A stretch of DNA of 64,000 bases from Arcuatula senhousia (GCA_963971305.1 OZ020309.1:6255001-6319000), one strand, 5' to 3'; positions 23,690 to 35,835 are shown, counted from the stretch's first letter. The notes: generated by a model from the letters alone, not told the origin. Translations and numbers: made by a program.

Positions 23690-24288
23690 TCAGTTATAAG
23701 GAAAAACAAGACAATATGGGTATTTCATAAAAGTCTCAATAGCCCCTTGAATTTGATTCAAGAAAATGTCAAGCCCAATAAATGTTAAGTGTACACCATC
23801 GTTCATAAATAATCCGAGATGTTTATCATCGAAATCCGAGTGCTGGATTATGTAACCCCCATGTTTAGAAAGATAGGACTTCATGCCCTATTTATCCTTT
23901 TTCTGGTTGTTTCCATGGCTAAAACGTTATTTGAAAATCTCCAGGACAATCTTGGGAGTAGACTAGACCATACAATAGACGTTCCTGGTATCATGTTTGA
24001 CAAAACGGCTATTACGAATTTCATGTGATATAATAAAGCACCCTGAGGCGTTTCACCAATATCATTAGCGCCACAATGTATGACGAGAACTGAAGGAATA
24101 GTACCTCTATAATTAATCATACTGCAAATTGTACCAACAAGATGATCCCATTTCATACCAGGACTACCAACCCATACCACTTGACATCCCACTTTTTCAA
24201 GTCCCAAGTGAGTGCCAATGGGCCTTAACTTAGCATGGTCAGCAGCACGAAGGACTATAGAAGATCCCACAATCCATAATTCCTTCAT
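23690..24288 (-). pseudogene. SGNH-type hydrolase ORF of a tyrosine-recombinase retrotransposon
   Basis: Two overlapping frames give one SGNH-like protein. The first (24288-23881, 135 aa) has block I as WIVGSSIV, with Ser in the nucleophile position, and block III as HCGANDIG (GxND). The second (23884-23690, 64 aa) has block V as NDGVHLT, with the Asp/His pair. They overlap by ATGA, so the break is either a 1-nt frameshift or, less likely, stop-restart coupling. All four SGNH blocks can therefore be traced. Such hydrolase ORFs accompany Ngaro-type YR retrotransposons; their role there is unknown. Just upstream on the same strand is the recombinase catalytic exon (24494-24312), and downstream are the split direct repeats. 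No reverse transcriptase was found, so the copy is 5-prime truncated. Confidence 0.75.
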
Positions 24289-24311
24289 TAAGCCTGAAAA
24301 TTATTTATGTA

Positions 24312-24494
24312 TTATGTTCTTATATATTTTTTATAACATAGAGAACTCCAACGACCTTTATTTTTTAGGCTATCAATACTAACCCCATCCAAATGTGATT
24401 GAGTTGCTGCACCTATGCGAAACGAATGAGTATTGAATTCCGAAGCATCAAAACCAGAAAATGTAATGGCTTGCTTCAAAATGGATGTCAAATA
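24312..24494 (-). pseudogene. Tyrosine recombinase C-terminal catalytic segment (YR)
   Basis: A 60-codon frame ending at TAA (24314-24312). It contains HSFRIGAAT, the H-x-x-R box of tyrosine recombinases, then KGRWSSLCYKKYIRT, matching the GRWxSxAYxxYIR box with the nucleophilic tyrosine. Upstream the frame closes at TAG, which may be a splice acceptor (ATATTTTGTTAG) or the truncation point. In a DIRS-like element this enzyme inserts a circular cDNA. The N-terminal part and RT/RNase H are absent here. Confidence 0.8.
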
Positions 24495-24585
24495 CTAACA
24501 AAATATATGAACACGAAGAATGTAGAATAAAATTAATCTACATAAGCTTTTACGATCGCTAATTATTTGTTATCCAATGAACAAA

Positions 24586-25560
24586 AGACATTTTATATTC
24601 TGCCATGAAAAACAGAGAGCTGGTCATTGCTCAAATTTTCTTGCAATAAATTTTTACCTTGCTTGTTTTGAAATATCATACAAGTAAAAAAACAACGTGC
24701 TAAGCCATTCCTATGCTAGCTTATCAAATAACATCAAAACAAATACATGTACAACAACATCAAGAGACAGAACATAAACAGATTAAAGTCCATACATAGT
24801 ATACTACTAGTATCATAATCTCATTACACATCACATTAATCACATTAACAAGTATCAGCGAATAAGCAGTAGTGCTACTGGAGGGGGAGGGTAAGCGAAA
24901 AACATTAGGTTGCAAGCACAAAAGATATGGGGCACAAAACGGAACATGCGGCCATTAGAAATAAAAGCTGAAAAGGCATGGGATATCAAAAAGGGGTAAA
25001 TGAAAGAATGGGACCACGATATTTCAATTGACCTACGTGCTAAAAAATAATTTTATAATTTAATTTATTGTGACCTATTGTTTTTATTGTATGTTTTCAA
25101 TGCTCACACTAATGTCAATTTACTATATAAGTTTGAAAAAGATCCTATGTCAAATTTTTAGACCCCCAACCTCCTTAACTATAAAAAATGATAAAAACTA
25201 GAAATCCTCGCTTAAATCATGTAAATATAAAGTGTTTGCAGTTTCTGCGTGTCGCGAAAATAAATATATTACACATTGTAAAAAATTAACCACATATTGC
25301 ACATATCATAACATAAATAAACCACGTTGTATTTTAAAGAAAAAAGGGGAAAAAATAAACATCATATTTTTCCATTAAAATTACAAAATTACCGGTACAA
25401 CAACCTACAAACAAAATAACCTCATAATCATCCAACTGTTGACCTTGTTTGTGTATTGCGTCAACATTTTAAACATTTGTAAGACACAAAAGAGTACCAA
25501 AACCGGCAAAGGAGCATTAAAAAATAGGACAAGACAAATATACAAGAGATAACACTATAG
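24586..25560 (+). repeat. Segmental duplication: 3-prime flank of a lost dioxygenase copy and upstream of copy 1
   Basis: 24586-24650 (ATTCTGCCATGAAAAACAGAG, CTGGTCATTGCTCAAATT) matches the sequence just after dioxygenase exon 8 at 32310-32375. 25240-25560 matches 32680-33000 (TTTCTGCGTGTCGCGAA, ACAACAACCTACAAACAAAA). A dioxygenase copy therefore probably once stood to the left and was removed or displaced near the YR retrotransposon remnant. No coding exon survives here. Confidence 0.6.
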
Positions 25561-25684
25561 CATGTCTCGCCTGCCGGAACTATCAGAATACCTAGTTATT
25601 CCATTGTACATTAATTAATTTATTTATTGTTAAGAAAAAAAACCCCTGAACTCACATTCTCCCAAACTACCAATGAAAAACTAT

Positions 25685-26262
25685 CAAAGTAACTCAACTG
25701 GAAACAAGGTCATGGTCGAAAGATGAGAATGCTGTTGTAACAAACTATAAACATTGAGTAATATAAGCATATTACGTTTTATATACCTAGGACTTATAGT
25801 TCTTGATTATAAAAAATCAACATAGCTATTATGTATTGAAAATTGTTAAAGTCACTCAACTGCACTGGAAAATCAAGGTCAATGTCAAAAGATGGGGATG
25901 CAACTGTGCTACGCTACTTCCGGGGCATAAGTATACTAAGTTTCATCAACCTAGGACTTATAGTTCTTGAGATATGGAAGTGCTCGCAAAACCTTAACAT
26001 TGAAATTGTCAAAGTCACTCAACCGGAAAATCAAGGTCAAAGTTTAACGATGGGATGCAACATTTGTGCTAAGCTACTACTGGGGCATATGCATATCAAA
26101 TTTCAACAACCTAGGACTTATAGTTCTTGAGATATGGAAGTGCTCGCAAACCCTTAACATTGCTATTGTATGTATTAAAAATTGTCAAAGTCACATAACC
26201 GGAAAATCAAGGTCAAAATCAAAAGAAGGGGATGTAACTGTGCTAAGATACTACTGGGGCAT
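25685..26262 (+). repeat. Tandem repeat, about 4 units of 161-177 bp
   Basis: Units start near 25689, 25849, 26010 and 26187 with AAAGTCACTCAAC-like sequence and contain AAATCAAGGTCAA, CTACTGGGGCATA and CTAGGACTTATAGTTCTTGA. The 95-aa and 66-aa ORFs here are translations of the repeat. Confidence 0.65.
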
Positions 26263-26703
26263 ATGAAGGCGATGAACATAAAAGGGGTGATAAAATGAAC
26301 ATGAAATGATGATAAATGAAATATGGGGGTGGGTGGGAAACAAATGAGCAGCAAATTTTGAAGAACCACAGGAAAAAGGGGAGAGGTGGGTAGGGGCGGA
26401 AAATGAAGTCTATGTGGTGCACTATTTGGCGGTCCACAAAGGGGTCTTTCATGCATGAAGCGTGGCACTCTCCACATACGTTGGCGCACTATGGTCAGCG
26501 GTCAGGGTTCCCGTTTTATATACCTGACAACCCCCTGCGGACGAGGACCACCCTATTCAGTTATCTAGGGTACACATTTTGGTCGCTCTGTGGGATGAGC
26601 ACTGACCCGATATCAGAGTTCCAAGACCCTAAGTCGCTTCTTACGACAAGCTAGGCTCTGCTATGTGCCTATTCGCCTCCCGGGCCTCGCACGGGGCGAG
26701 ACG
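26262..26703 (+). repeat. SINE-like repeat with GC-rich right end
   Basis: Contains CACTATGGTCAGCGGTCAGG, CCTGACAACCCCCTGCGG, a CGCTTCTTACGACAAGC box and a right end CCCGGGCCTCGCACGGGGCG. Dioxygenase copy 2 (33.0 kb) lacks this block together with the preceding tandem array, so both entered after the duplication. Related to 6215-6540. Confidence 0.5.
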
Positions 26704-26704
26704 A

Positions 26705-27060
26705 ATAAGAAACGCACAACATAACAAAAAGAAAACATAAAAAAACAACCAAGTGCAATCAGCAACCGGTACATGAAATTTAATAAAAAAATAAATTAAA
26801 TCAAAACGAGCATGAACTCAGGTACTCCGAAAGGGTTATCAGATCATGCATGTTACCCGTCATGTAACCAAAGACCAACACAGAAACTACAATAAAATCA
26901 TATCTGCACTCATCTGAGAGACACTGTATTTCTTTCTATTTGAGAATAATGTCCTCCGTAAAATGGTTTAAGCAACATAACCTTGTGTAACTTATATTCA
27001 GTTAGACGTGATGCTCTATCACGGAAATCATCCCTAATATGTGTTCACAAACCTGCTGTG
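26705..27060 (-). mobile_element. Family P copy shared by dioxygenase upstream regions
   Basis: Minus-sense family landmarks (GAACTCAGGTACTCCGAAAG, CTGCACTCATCTGAGAGAC, TCCTCCGTAAAATG, CCTTGTGTAAC). The equivalent copy lies at the same relative position at 32940-33430, so this insertion predates the dioxygenase duplication. Confidence 0.6.
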
Positions 27061-27084
27061 TTTTGTGTAAATACCGGACCCAAA

Positions 27085-27180
27085 GATCGCAATGGAAGGG
27101 GGAAGTTTGGCGCGCCTTAAACCTGGTTTAACCCACCATATCTTTTGAAATGCCTGTACCAAGTCAGGACCATTGCGATC
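27085..27180. mobile_element. Tiny inverted-repeat element, 96 bp
   Basis: Bounded by GATCGCAATGG and CCATTGCGATC, with AAACCTGGTTTAACCCACC inside. A similar 85-bp unit lies at 60799-60883, and diverged or partial copies lie near 27680, 33835, 45195 and 52830. The similarity extends beyond the palindromic ends in some copies, so the true element may be larger. Confidence 0.5.
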
Positions 27181-27280
27181 TACAATTTTCTGGTATGTCT
27201 TCCTTATTTTGTCTTGTCTTATGGATATTTGAGATTGATTTCGGTAATTTTATTATTACCTTAATTTCTAAAATTTGATA

Positions 27281-27600
27281 ATTCCACTTATTAATTTTCA
27301 TCATCATAAAATAAAAAAAGTACGAAATTTGATTTTGTAAATGACGTAATAAAACGAATTATCAAGAATATTATCTTGTACGTGTCCTTGAAAGTTTATA
27401 CTATATAGGGCGTGTCGACTAGGTTGCATATCATTGCATATCATTAAAGTAACACAAACATTCGATTTTGTGCATCATTTGGTTGAGTAAGGTAAGCTTT
27501 ATATATATTATTTAGAATACTTTGTGTCCATTTATTCTAGCTAAACTGATACTCTGATAGTTCAGGACAAATACTACGAATTGATGTATTGTAACAACTA
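27281..27600 (+). repeat. Upstream block of dioxygenase copy 1
   Basis: Shared with 33451-33760 and with 40430-40544 plus 44925-45110: CTTGTACGTGTCCTTGAAAG, TGCATCATTTGGTTGAGTAA and GGTAAGCTTTAT, which looks like a 5-prime UTR exon followed by a donor (AAG|GTAAGC). Probably carries the first noncoding exon and promoter; no motif was verified. Confidence 0.55.
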
Positions 27601-29601
27601 AAATTAACGAACTATGGCCCTGCAATTAATTAATTTAAGAAGAAATGACAAAACAATCAAAGCCACACCGGGGAAATCGAAAATTGCAATGGTCCTGGGT
27701 TGTTACTGGCACTTAAAACAAGTAAGGCGTGTTGACCAAGGCTTAATGGTGCCAAACACAACACGATTGTCAGTCAGGAATAGTGCTGATAGTGTCATGT
27801 AAACATATGATACCTTTCGTGCACACAAATGGCATTTAAAAAGAAGGAATATCAAAACATGTAACACACGTTATAAATAAAAAGATACATGTATATCAAT
27901 AATCTAGAATAAAATATTTTTCTTTTCCCATGTATATTACACAGCTAGGATGTCCATACCTGTAATAAATTTTGAGGAGTATTCATTGGACAAGGAGAAG
28001 GCCCCAGATGACCTCAGTGACCTTGGGAGAAAATTTTGCCAAACGTTTGAAAGCATCGGAGTTTGTTATCTCATAAACCATGGGATTCCAGATGACATAG
28101 TAGGTTTTATCATAAACGTGTGAACGACCTCTAAGGGCTTTGCGTCGAAGTCTGAGGCCCTTTAGTTTTTACTTTGTCCGCCAGTCCGTCTTTTCGTCCA
28201 CAAATTTTTGTGGACGCTGAAACCCCAAAACTATAAGGGATTTAACACATAAACTAAATATCATTTGAGGATTTGATTATCAAATTAAAGTTTTTGTACT
28301 TTTAGGAAACCTAAATCTTTTGTCGTTTACTTTGAACGGTGTTTTCAGTGTGTCGATCCTGGCTTTGTTTTTTTATTTGAATTTTTGACTCCAGTGTCCC
28401 TGTTTGTAGTTTTTAGTTTTGTATAACATGATTGTCTTTAGTTGGATTAACACCACATTAGCTAACTTTTTATAATTGGTATTATCCAAACAAAATTCAA
28501 TTACAATATACTAGTACAATTGACACTATTTAACAGTCTGAAATTTGTAAAAACCCTAATTTTGTTTCGCTTCAGATAAACGATGCATTTGAAAAATCCA
28601 GACAATTTTTTGAACAGCTTGAATCTTTTAAAGAAAAATTTTCGAAATCCAAATCGGAGTTTTTCGGTTGGGTTTCGAATGGGAAAGAAACGTAAGTCTT
28701 TAAAACGAAGATTATAAACTGTTTGCTAAATTCTATAAAATAGATAAAAAAACAAAATTAACACTAAAAATTATTAAAATTTCTTTTTATTTTATTTAAA
28801 AATGCAATACCAAAACGGGTATAAAAACAGTTAATTTGGTTATGCTATTTATCGATATCGATATCGATATTTATATATATATAACCTCTCATCAGCAGCA
28901 TTTGCATCAAAACATTGGAAGGTCAAAAACCCGAAGTATTGAATGAAAAGTACTCATATCCAAAAGGTTCGAACAGTCGAGCTAAATCCAGCACCGAGGA
29001 TATCGACCATGTGCAGTACAACGAATGAAATCTGTTAAAGTATAAAATGGGTCTATGAGCCACAGGATGTCCATCGCGTTCTTTGAATACCACGGAACCC
29101 TAACATGTATTACCTGGGATATAGACCTAAACCTAGGTAAAATAAAGGTTGCAGTGACCTTATTTCTAGTGGGGGTGTCGTGCTACTAAAGGCACATCTA
29201 GTAATGAAAAATCATTGACCCCAACACCTAGTATCCGAGTAATGGACCTTAATCAAGAACTTAGCCAAAGTGTAATGGACATAAGGATTGACGGACAATG
29301 GTCAAACTATATGCCCAAAACACATACGTGGTCGGGCCATAAAAATGAAAATAAAAAATTAAGACATCTTTAAACGCTTTGATGAGTCAAGGTCATCGAC
29401 TATCTGCAAGGATTCTTGACGTCATCACTGAGGGTTTTGGTATACAGGTAGTGACATTTTGAAGATAAATTGAGATGTGAAATAGTTGCACGCGACACAA
29501 CCTGCAATTTTGAATCCTTACTTAAAAAACAGTCAGTGCCCAGCCTTCTTCGATATCACCAGGCGTCTCTGCTTGCTGTCTCGCACTTGGCCCCAGATAA
29601 T

Positions 29602-29733
29602 CAGAGGCGGATCCAGAAATTCTGAAAAGAGGGGGCCCGCTTTGGTCACGCTTCAATGATCTCCTATATATTCAACCAAAATTTTTCCACCAAAAGGGGG
29701 GGGGGGGCCCAGGCCCCCCCTGGATCCGCCTAT
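29602..29733. mobile_element. MITE with CAGnGGCGGATCC ends, copy 1
   Basis: Inverted ends AGGCGGATCCAG and CTGGATCCGCCT, with G-rich then C-rich runs inside. GATAAT lies on both sides, fitting a 5-6-bp target duplication, and copy 3 of the dioxygenase lacks the insertion at the matching site. Second copy at 52876-53048. Confidence 0.7.
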
Positions 29734-29904
29734 GATAATTTTATAAAGATGCCGTGCAGTGAACAGGAAACTCATCTCAGTTCAAGTTTCAGTCCCTTCA
29801 AATTATACATTGATTACTGCATCAGGCAATCCGGACTTATTTTGTTTTTGATGACCTATTTCTTAATGTACTTTTAATGTACTCACATATACCAAAAACA
29901 AGTC

Positions 29905-30375
29905 GAAACAAGAGTGAACTGAGTTATCACGGAAGAGTAAGCAGTTTCTGCTTGTTATAGCACACCTGTCGCTCTGGCAATTGTCAATCAGTGTGTCAAA
30001 TCCGACAAAGGAAGTCAGAACAAAACCCTATTACAAACCAACATCTGAACTCATCTGAGAGGTAGAAATCCAGTATTGTCAATGAGCCTATCGATGATGC
30101 CTTCCGTAAAATTTCAGGAGTGAAGACAACAACCGAGGAATTATATAACCTTGTGTCAGACCTGAAGCCCTGCCAAGAAAATCGATGTAAGTCCCGCAAG
30201 CACTGGAATAACGAATCAATTGTGATACATAAACTCCAAAAGCTGGCGCGGACGGAATGATGCTACACAAGAAGGGAAAGTTGATTATCGGAAAGTTGAA
30301 GTCACCACGTTTTTCATAGAGCTTTGCTCAAAGTCTTACTTGGGAGTCTATTTCGCAATGTAGATCAAAGATGTA
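29905..30375 (-). pseudogene. Penelope-like reverse transcriptase remnant (family P)
   Basis: Reverse-strand translation gives APAFGVYVSQLIRYSSACGT, then DFLGRASGLTQGY and LLKFYGRHH, and upstream in another frame a RDDFN-type segment. This is the region after the YxDD catalytic box in Penelope-like and related endonuclease-lacking RTs. The 3-prime noncoding part (29905-30060) has the family landmarks seen in the short copies, which links those repeats to this RT. Frameshifts and stops are present. Confidence 0.7.
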
Positions 30376-30379
30376 AGCT

Positions 30380-31800
30380 TAAAGACATAAAACCTATCAT
30401 TTTGGCAATTAAAAAAAATAATGAAATTCACACTCTTTGAAGAATACATTGTAAAACCTTTGAAGAAACTGTTAAATTTTCAAAAAAACATACCAGAAAG
30501 TATTCTTTTCGACAGAAAACTGAAGAAAAAAACGCAGTGTCAAAAAAGAGGACAAACTAATTATAGAATGTAAACACTTACGGGTGCCGGTAAACTGAGA
30601 AACGAAAAGTAACCAAACGAAACGGAGCGGAACAAAAACGATATCGGTTAAGTAGGAAATGTAAACAGTAAAATAAGCAACCGAAATCGAGCGAAATTGG
30701 GTAAAAAAAGAAAACTGAATCGATTTTAGCCGACACGAGTCGTTATTCTTAATTTACCGAATTCGTTTTCTCTTCGCCTCGTTTGGTTACAATTCGTTTC
30801 TCAGTTTAACAGTACCCAGTTTACCAAAAGTAAATATTTATGCTGGACAATACTTAATCAACACGAATAATTAAAATAAGATTATTTTATAGAAAACTGC
30901 AAAACATTGAGTTTTTATGTTGGTAAAGGTAAGTTTTAGATAGTATATTTTTGATATATGTACTTTTTATTCAATGTAAAAAATTACGAAATTGATAGGT
31001 TCTATGTCTTTAAATTGCTTTCTGTAATAAAATTCTATTGATTATTTATATTTACATGAAAAAGTACACCGGGAATATTTATTTTCATATTTATTTTATT
31101 ATGTTCCGACATTTTACACTGTTTAACTAAAAAAGAAACGTTAATTAAACACCGAAAAGGTTAAACCCAATTACAAATACTCAATTTTGTTACCGAATTT
31201 GAATACGTAGAGCATTTCTGAAATGCGTTTAGCAAAAGGCATTTGAATAACGGATTTCCAAAAGTTATGCTGGACAAAACTTAATCAACGCGAAGAAAAG
31301 GTAACAATAACTTTATATAAAGCTGCTGCAATAATCTTAGTTTTTTGTCAGTAAAGGTAACTTTTAGAAGGTATATTTTTCATATATGTACTTTTTAATC
31401 AGTGTAAAAAATTGCGAAATTTATAGATAGGTTCCATGTCTTTAAAGATAAATGAAAATGGATATAACTATGTTACATTTCAATTTAATAGGCTTTGTTG
31501 GTTTACTAATTTTTATCATCAATACATGTGTAACACTAATTTTACGAGACAGCAGTTACAATTGTAGCAGTTAGTTTTTTTAACACTTTTTAAAAGTTAG
31601 TCTCGTTTTTTATATATTTTGAGTTGTTTCATTTATTGATAATTAGTTTTAAAAGAGGGAATGTATAATGCCATTGATATGTATATGTTAATGTATTTAA
31701 TATCTCAGTGTATAGGTAAGTTGGTGCCAATAAGAGTATTACAATACTCGGCAGTGTACACTTGTACACGCAGTTAAATGCACTTGCGTCATTATTTTCA
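30380..31800. other. AT-rich interval inside dioxygenase copy 1, no gene seen
   Basis: Two related stretches (TATGCTGGACAATACTTAATC near 30840 and TTATGCTGGACAAAACTTAATC near 31268, each followed by AATAAGATTATTTTA- or AACTTTATATAAAG-like sequence) show a diverged duplication; a third relative lies at 63000-63240. A GAAACG-rich stretch lies at 30590-30790. No ORF. Confidence 0.4.
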
Positions 31801-32449
31801 TAAAGAAGAGACCATTTGATTTTTATGGGGTGCGGTGGGGGGAAGTTGGATATTCGGTTCATCCTGTCTTTTTATTTTCCGAAAAATCAGAGTGTGGATG
31901 TTTTCTGCACGCTAATGCGTGAATTTTTTGGTTTTAATTTACTTTCAGCTTTTCACCTGCCTTTTTTAATTCAAAGCACTGTTCTTTCTTTTTATCTCCT
32001 GATTTTTTACATACTGCCTTTTTATTTCGAATTTCACCAGAGCCACCTCCCATAAAATCACATGGTCGTTTCCTAAAATAAAATCTGGCGTTAAAATTTC
32101 AGCGTCACCGGGTGACGATTCCTAAAAGTGACGCCGGAAGAACCAAAGCAAGGCAATCGCTAGTCTATTTCTTAGCTCCGGATGACGAGGCAGACATGCA
32201 GCCGATGAATGGTTCTAGAAAGGATGGACCAATGATTACGATGGAATATGTGAACAAAATGCACGCAATTCAATATGCGAACGTTTGAACTTCTTTGAAA
32301 TCACAGTCATGATAAAAATTCTGCCATGAAAATCAGACAGCAGCTGGTCATTCATTTGCTCAAATTCTTACATTAGTCGTCTCATGATAAAATCTAGGAA
32401 TATTGTGCTTACAAAACAATTTAACACCATCGCTTCATTATCAGTTAAT

Positions 32450-32675
32450 TAAAAGTCTTCCTAACCGGATTGACAGGCTGAATTGACCGACAGATGTGTT
32501 ACAACCAACAGAAACTGCTCGTCCCTCCTCCGACTTGAGTTCGCAATGTAGATTGCTATTCGGTTGTTTTTGTGTGTAATTATGCTATCCTCTACTTTGG
32601 TTCTGTTCTCGTTTGGTTTGTCTTTGACCTTTTGCCATTCGAATGCCTCATTGGTACCTCTCTGCTTTGTTGAAA
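32450..32675 (+). mobile_element. Family P 3-prime copy
   Basis: CCGGATTGACAGGCTGAATT, CGACAGATGTGTTACAACC, GACTTGAGTTCGCAATG and the terminal CATTGGTACCTCTCTGC, in plus orientation, complete at the 3-prime end. Lies within the 3-prime flank of copy 1. Confidence 0.55.
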
Positions 32676-32939
32676 GGTATGCTGTTTCTGTGTGTCGCGA
32701 ATAACACGTTTCAATCATCTCTGATCATACATTGTAAAACTTTACGACAATGTACATATAGAACATAGCAGAAACCTAAATATCATGAATATACCAGATT
32801 ATAGAAAAAAAGATAGAAAAAACAAGCATCATATTTTTTATTAAAATTGCAGAAGTACTTGTACAACAACCTACAAGCAAAATAACCGCATACTCATTCA
32901 ACTGTAGGTCATGTTGGTGTATGGCGTCAACATTTAAAC

Positions 32940-33430
32940 ACTTGTTAAAAAGAAGCAAAGGCGTACCAGAGCCGGCAAAGGGGCATTTAAATAAGGAACA
33001 AGAAAAAAGACAAGACGAAGCACAACATAACAAGAAGAAGACATAAAAATACAACCAAAGTGAAATCAGCAACGTACATAAGATATAAGACAAAAGACCT
33101 AATTTATTTTCAATTAAGGTCCCTCAGAGGACCGGATAATAACAATGATTAAATGAAATAAATCGAAAATGAAAGTAAAATAAATCAAAACGAGCATGAA
33201 CTTAAGAAATCCGAAAGGGTTATCAGCTGATGCATGCAACCCGTCATGCCACCAACGACCAACCTATAGACTGAAATAAAATCACTCTATGACAAACCAA
33301 CATCTGTACTACCTGAGAGACGCCATATTTGTCTTTGAGCATGATGTCTTCCGTAAAATGATTTGAGCAACATAACTTTGTGTAACCAATATTCCTGTGT
33401 CAGTTATGCTCTAGCTATCACGTAAATCAT
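32940..33430 (-). mobile_element. Family P copy upstream of dioxygenase copy 2
   Basis: Starts (3-prime end) at AAGAAGCAAAGGCGTACCAG and continues through ATCCGAAAGGGTTATC, CTGTACTACCTGAGAGACG, TCTTCCGTAAAATGATT and ACTTTGTGTAACC. Orthologous by position to 26705-27060. Confidence 0.6.
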
Positions 33431-33450
33431 TAAGATTTCATTTTCTTAAA

Positions 33451-34350
33451 TTTGATCCATCCACTTATTTATCTACATCATCATAAAATTTAATAGAAGA
33501 AACTTGATTTTGTAAATGACGATATAAAACGAATTACTTGTATGTGTCCTTGAAAGTTTATACAATATAGGCTGTCACGATTAAGTTGCATACATCATTG
33601 CATATCTTTAAAGTAACATAAACATTAGATTTTGTGCATCATTTGGTTGAGTAAGGTAAGCTTTATTATATTTTATACATATCAAGAATACGTTTTGTCC
33701 ATATATTCTATGAAACTAATATAACTAGTACGCTGATAGTTCGGGACAAACCCTATTATCTTTGGCGAAAACGAAATTACCAAACTGGAGTGTATTAAAA
33801 GACAAAACAGGACAAAGGCTCACTAGAGAAATTCACGATCAAAATGGTCCTGAGTTGTTACAGGTACTTAAATAAAAGAAGTGATGGGTTGAACCAGTTT
33901 TTAAGGCGCTTCCCCTGGTTGATCCGGTAGTAACAAAAAAAACCAACACGGTTGTGAGACAGTGATATAATTAGTTTCGATCACCCAGACGCTTATCGAT
34001 CTGGAACAGTCCCATTACCTATTTTGTTATGTGTACGCTCGGAGTACTTTCAGGCTTTGTCATAATGTTCGACCATGGAAGTAATATTGAGAGTCAAAAA
34101 TTGGAACATTCTTGATCCGATTCTTGATTTTGCAGAACCAGTTATCAAAAACCAAGGATGACCAATGAAACATGGAGTTTTTAAAGTTGGTTCATTTTAG
34201 ATTGAATTGAATCTTGTATAATACTAAACACGTCATATACGTCATATACACACGTGGTAAAAGTTAAAATGTTTAACGATCGCCACCAAATTAACAGACT
34301 CACTAGCTTAGACTAGGATATAATTGCTTAGTTTCACTTTGAATGTCCTA
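33451..34350 (+). repeat. Dioxygenase copy 2: upstream block only
   Basis: 33451-33760 is the shared upstream block (GTGCATCATTTGGTTGAG, GGTAAGCTTTATT). Similarity to the copy-3 upstream region continues to CACTTTGAATGTCC at about 34340, then stops at an inverted-repeat element (from 34369). No exon 1 follows, so the copy is truncated. Confidence 0.6.
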
Positions 34351-35835
34351 TATACATACGGTATCAAATCAAAACGCCCCATCGCCAAAACGCCCCCAAT
34401 TTCCAAAACGTCCCCATACTAGTAATCAGAAACGCCAGAGTAGCGCGGGGATTTGCAGCGTTGCTGCTTCGACAAGTTTGGATTGTTGTCCAGATTCATT
34501 GAAATTTAGTTTTCTTCACTGTGTGTAGTTGGTTAAAAAGTCTCAAAAATAAGACGCAAGAGTAATGAATACATCGATCATCACAAAACGATATGTTCCG
34601 GAGCACCAAAAAGCTATGAATTAAAAAAAATGTCAGAAATCTACTGGCTCATGTACTTCCCACACAAGGCAAAGTTTATTTAATCTTAATTCTAATTTGA
34701 GTTCCATGGTTTTGTCTCGCCTGTGACGAACAGTCGCGACTGACATTCCGACATCTGCGTAAACTTTTTTTGTGACTCTGGAATTAAGTCTTTTATTGGG
34801 ATAGAAAAATTCTCTGTAAGACTTTTGTGGAAAATGAATTTCTTGAAAATATAATACCTAGTTCTATAGAAATAAATCTTGATCATCCTATAACTGAAAC
34901 GGGGGCGTTTTGGTGGGTGCGTTTTTCTAGGCACTGGCTACATTTACACGACTGTGTAAACCTAAGAAAACGCGAAAACTTAGGTTTACACGGAAAAGTA
35001 AAACCGGATTACAATAACGGTGACAGCCGAAACGTGTAACAATAGTAATTGTTACACACCTTATTTTTACACGCTTATATTTGTGTCACATATAAAAAAA
35101 ATTATGACAAAAATCTTTTTTTCTCTCTTTTACTATGATTTTTTAGTTTAAATTAAAGTCAAAACCTCGAACATTTGCTCAACTGGGTACTGACAACATA
35201 AGTTAACATTGAACACATCATCGCTGGTAGATTAAAGGGTACAAAAGAAAAGAAAAGAAAGTCTGGAAATGTAGTGATACAAATGATATTTGATAAAAAA
35301 TAAAAATATTCAAAGAATAAAAAAATACTTAAGTTGGACGGATGAAACTTCCTTAACACGGAGGTCTCCGAGAAAGTAAGCTGACAACCGGATCCCAAAG
35401 GGAACCAGCCTAAAGTAGGCGCTGGTGTCCACACTTCACTGTCAAGTGTCAGTGACTTGGTTTCATCAGAAATGTGTAGCATTGAAATCAGCACCAAAAA
35501 AGCATCTACTGGATTTGTAGACCATGTCATTCAAATGTTAAATGAATTCCACGAACCCCAATGAACAACCTGGTGTGACTAAATATTTATTATTCCATCC
35601 TGTGTTATTTGATTGGAAGTAATAAAAAAAATGTATTAGTATTAGAAAAAAAATATGTCAATTTTTTCGTTACTTTTTGAAGCGTGTAAAAATAAGGTGT
35701 GTAAAAACTGAGATAATTAAACTAGATATAATTTTCTCAGGTAAAAATAACTATTGCTACACGTTTCGGTTCAGTGACCGTCATTGTGATCCGGTTTTAC
35801 TTTTCCGTGTAAACCTAAGTTTTCGTTCTTTTCTA

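Larger units (their letters stand above)
27950..32288 (+). pseudogene. 2-oxoglutarate/Fe(II) dioxygenase, broken copy 1
   Basis: Exon 1 (27950-28099) encodes 50 residues nearly identical to the copy at 45485, starting MSIPVINFEEYSLDKEK and ending NHGIPDDI before a GTAGGT donor. Exon 2 (28576-28691) follows, then only the 3-prime part of exon 4 (29361-29447, KTSLNALMSQ...EGFGIQ): a deletion fused intron 2 to exon 4 and removed exon 3. Exons 6 and 7 (H-x-D motif and core strand) are absent. Exon 8 (32103-32288) is intact, with RHRV (iron-binding His) and RQS (2OG-binding). An MITE (29602-29733) and an RT fragment (29.9-30.4 kb) sit inside. Without the H-x-D exon it cannot encode an active enzyme, although the surviving reading frames are open, suggesting recent loss. 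Confidence 0.8.

Noticed and set aside
26175..26489. Minus-strand 104-aa ORF
   Set aside because: Lies across a SINE-like repeat and tandem array; proline-rich translation is an artefact of purine-rich plus-strand sequence.
35159..35530. Minus-strand 123-aa ORF inside the inner inverted-repeat element
   Set aside because: No recognised motif and no splice or conservation evidence; could be captured sequence but cannot be supported.
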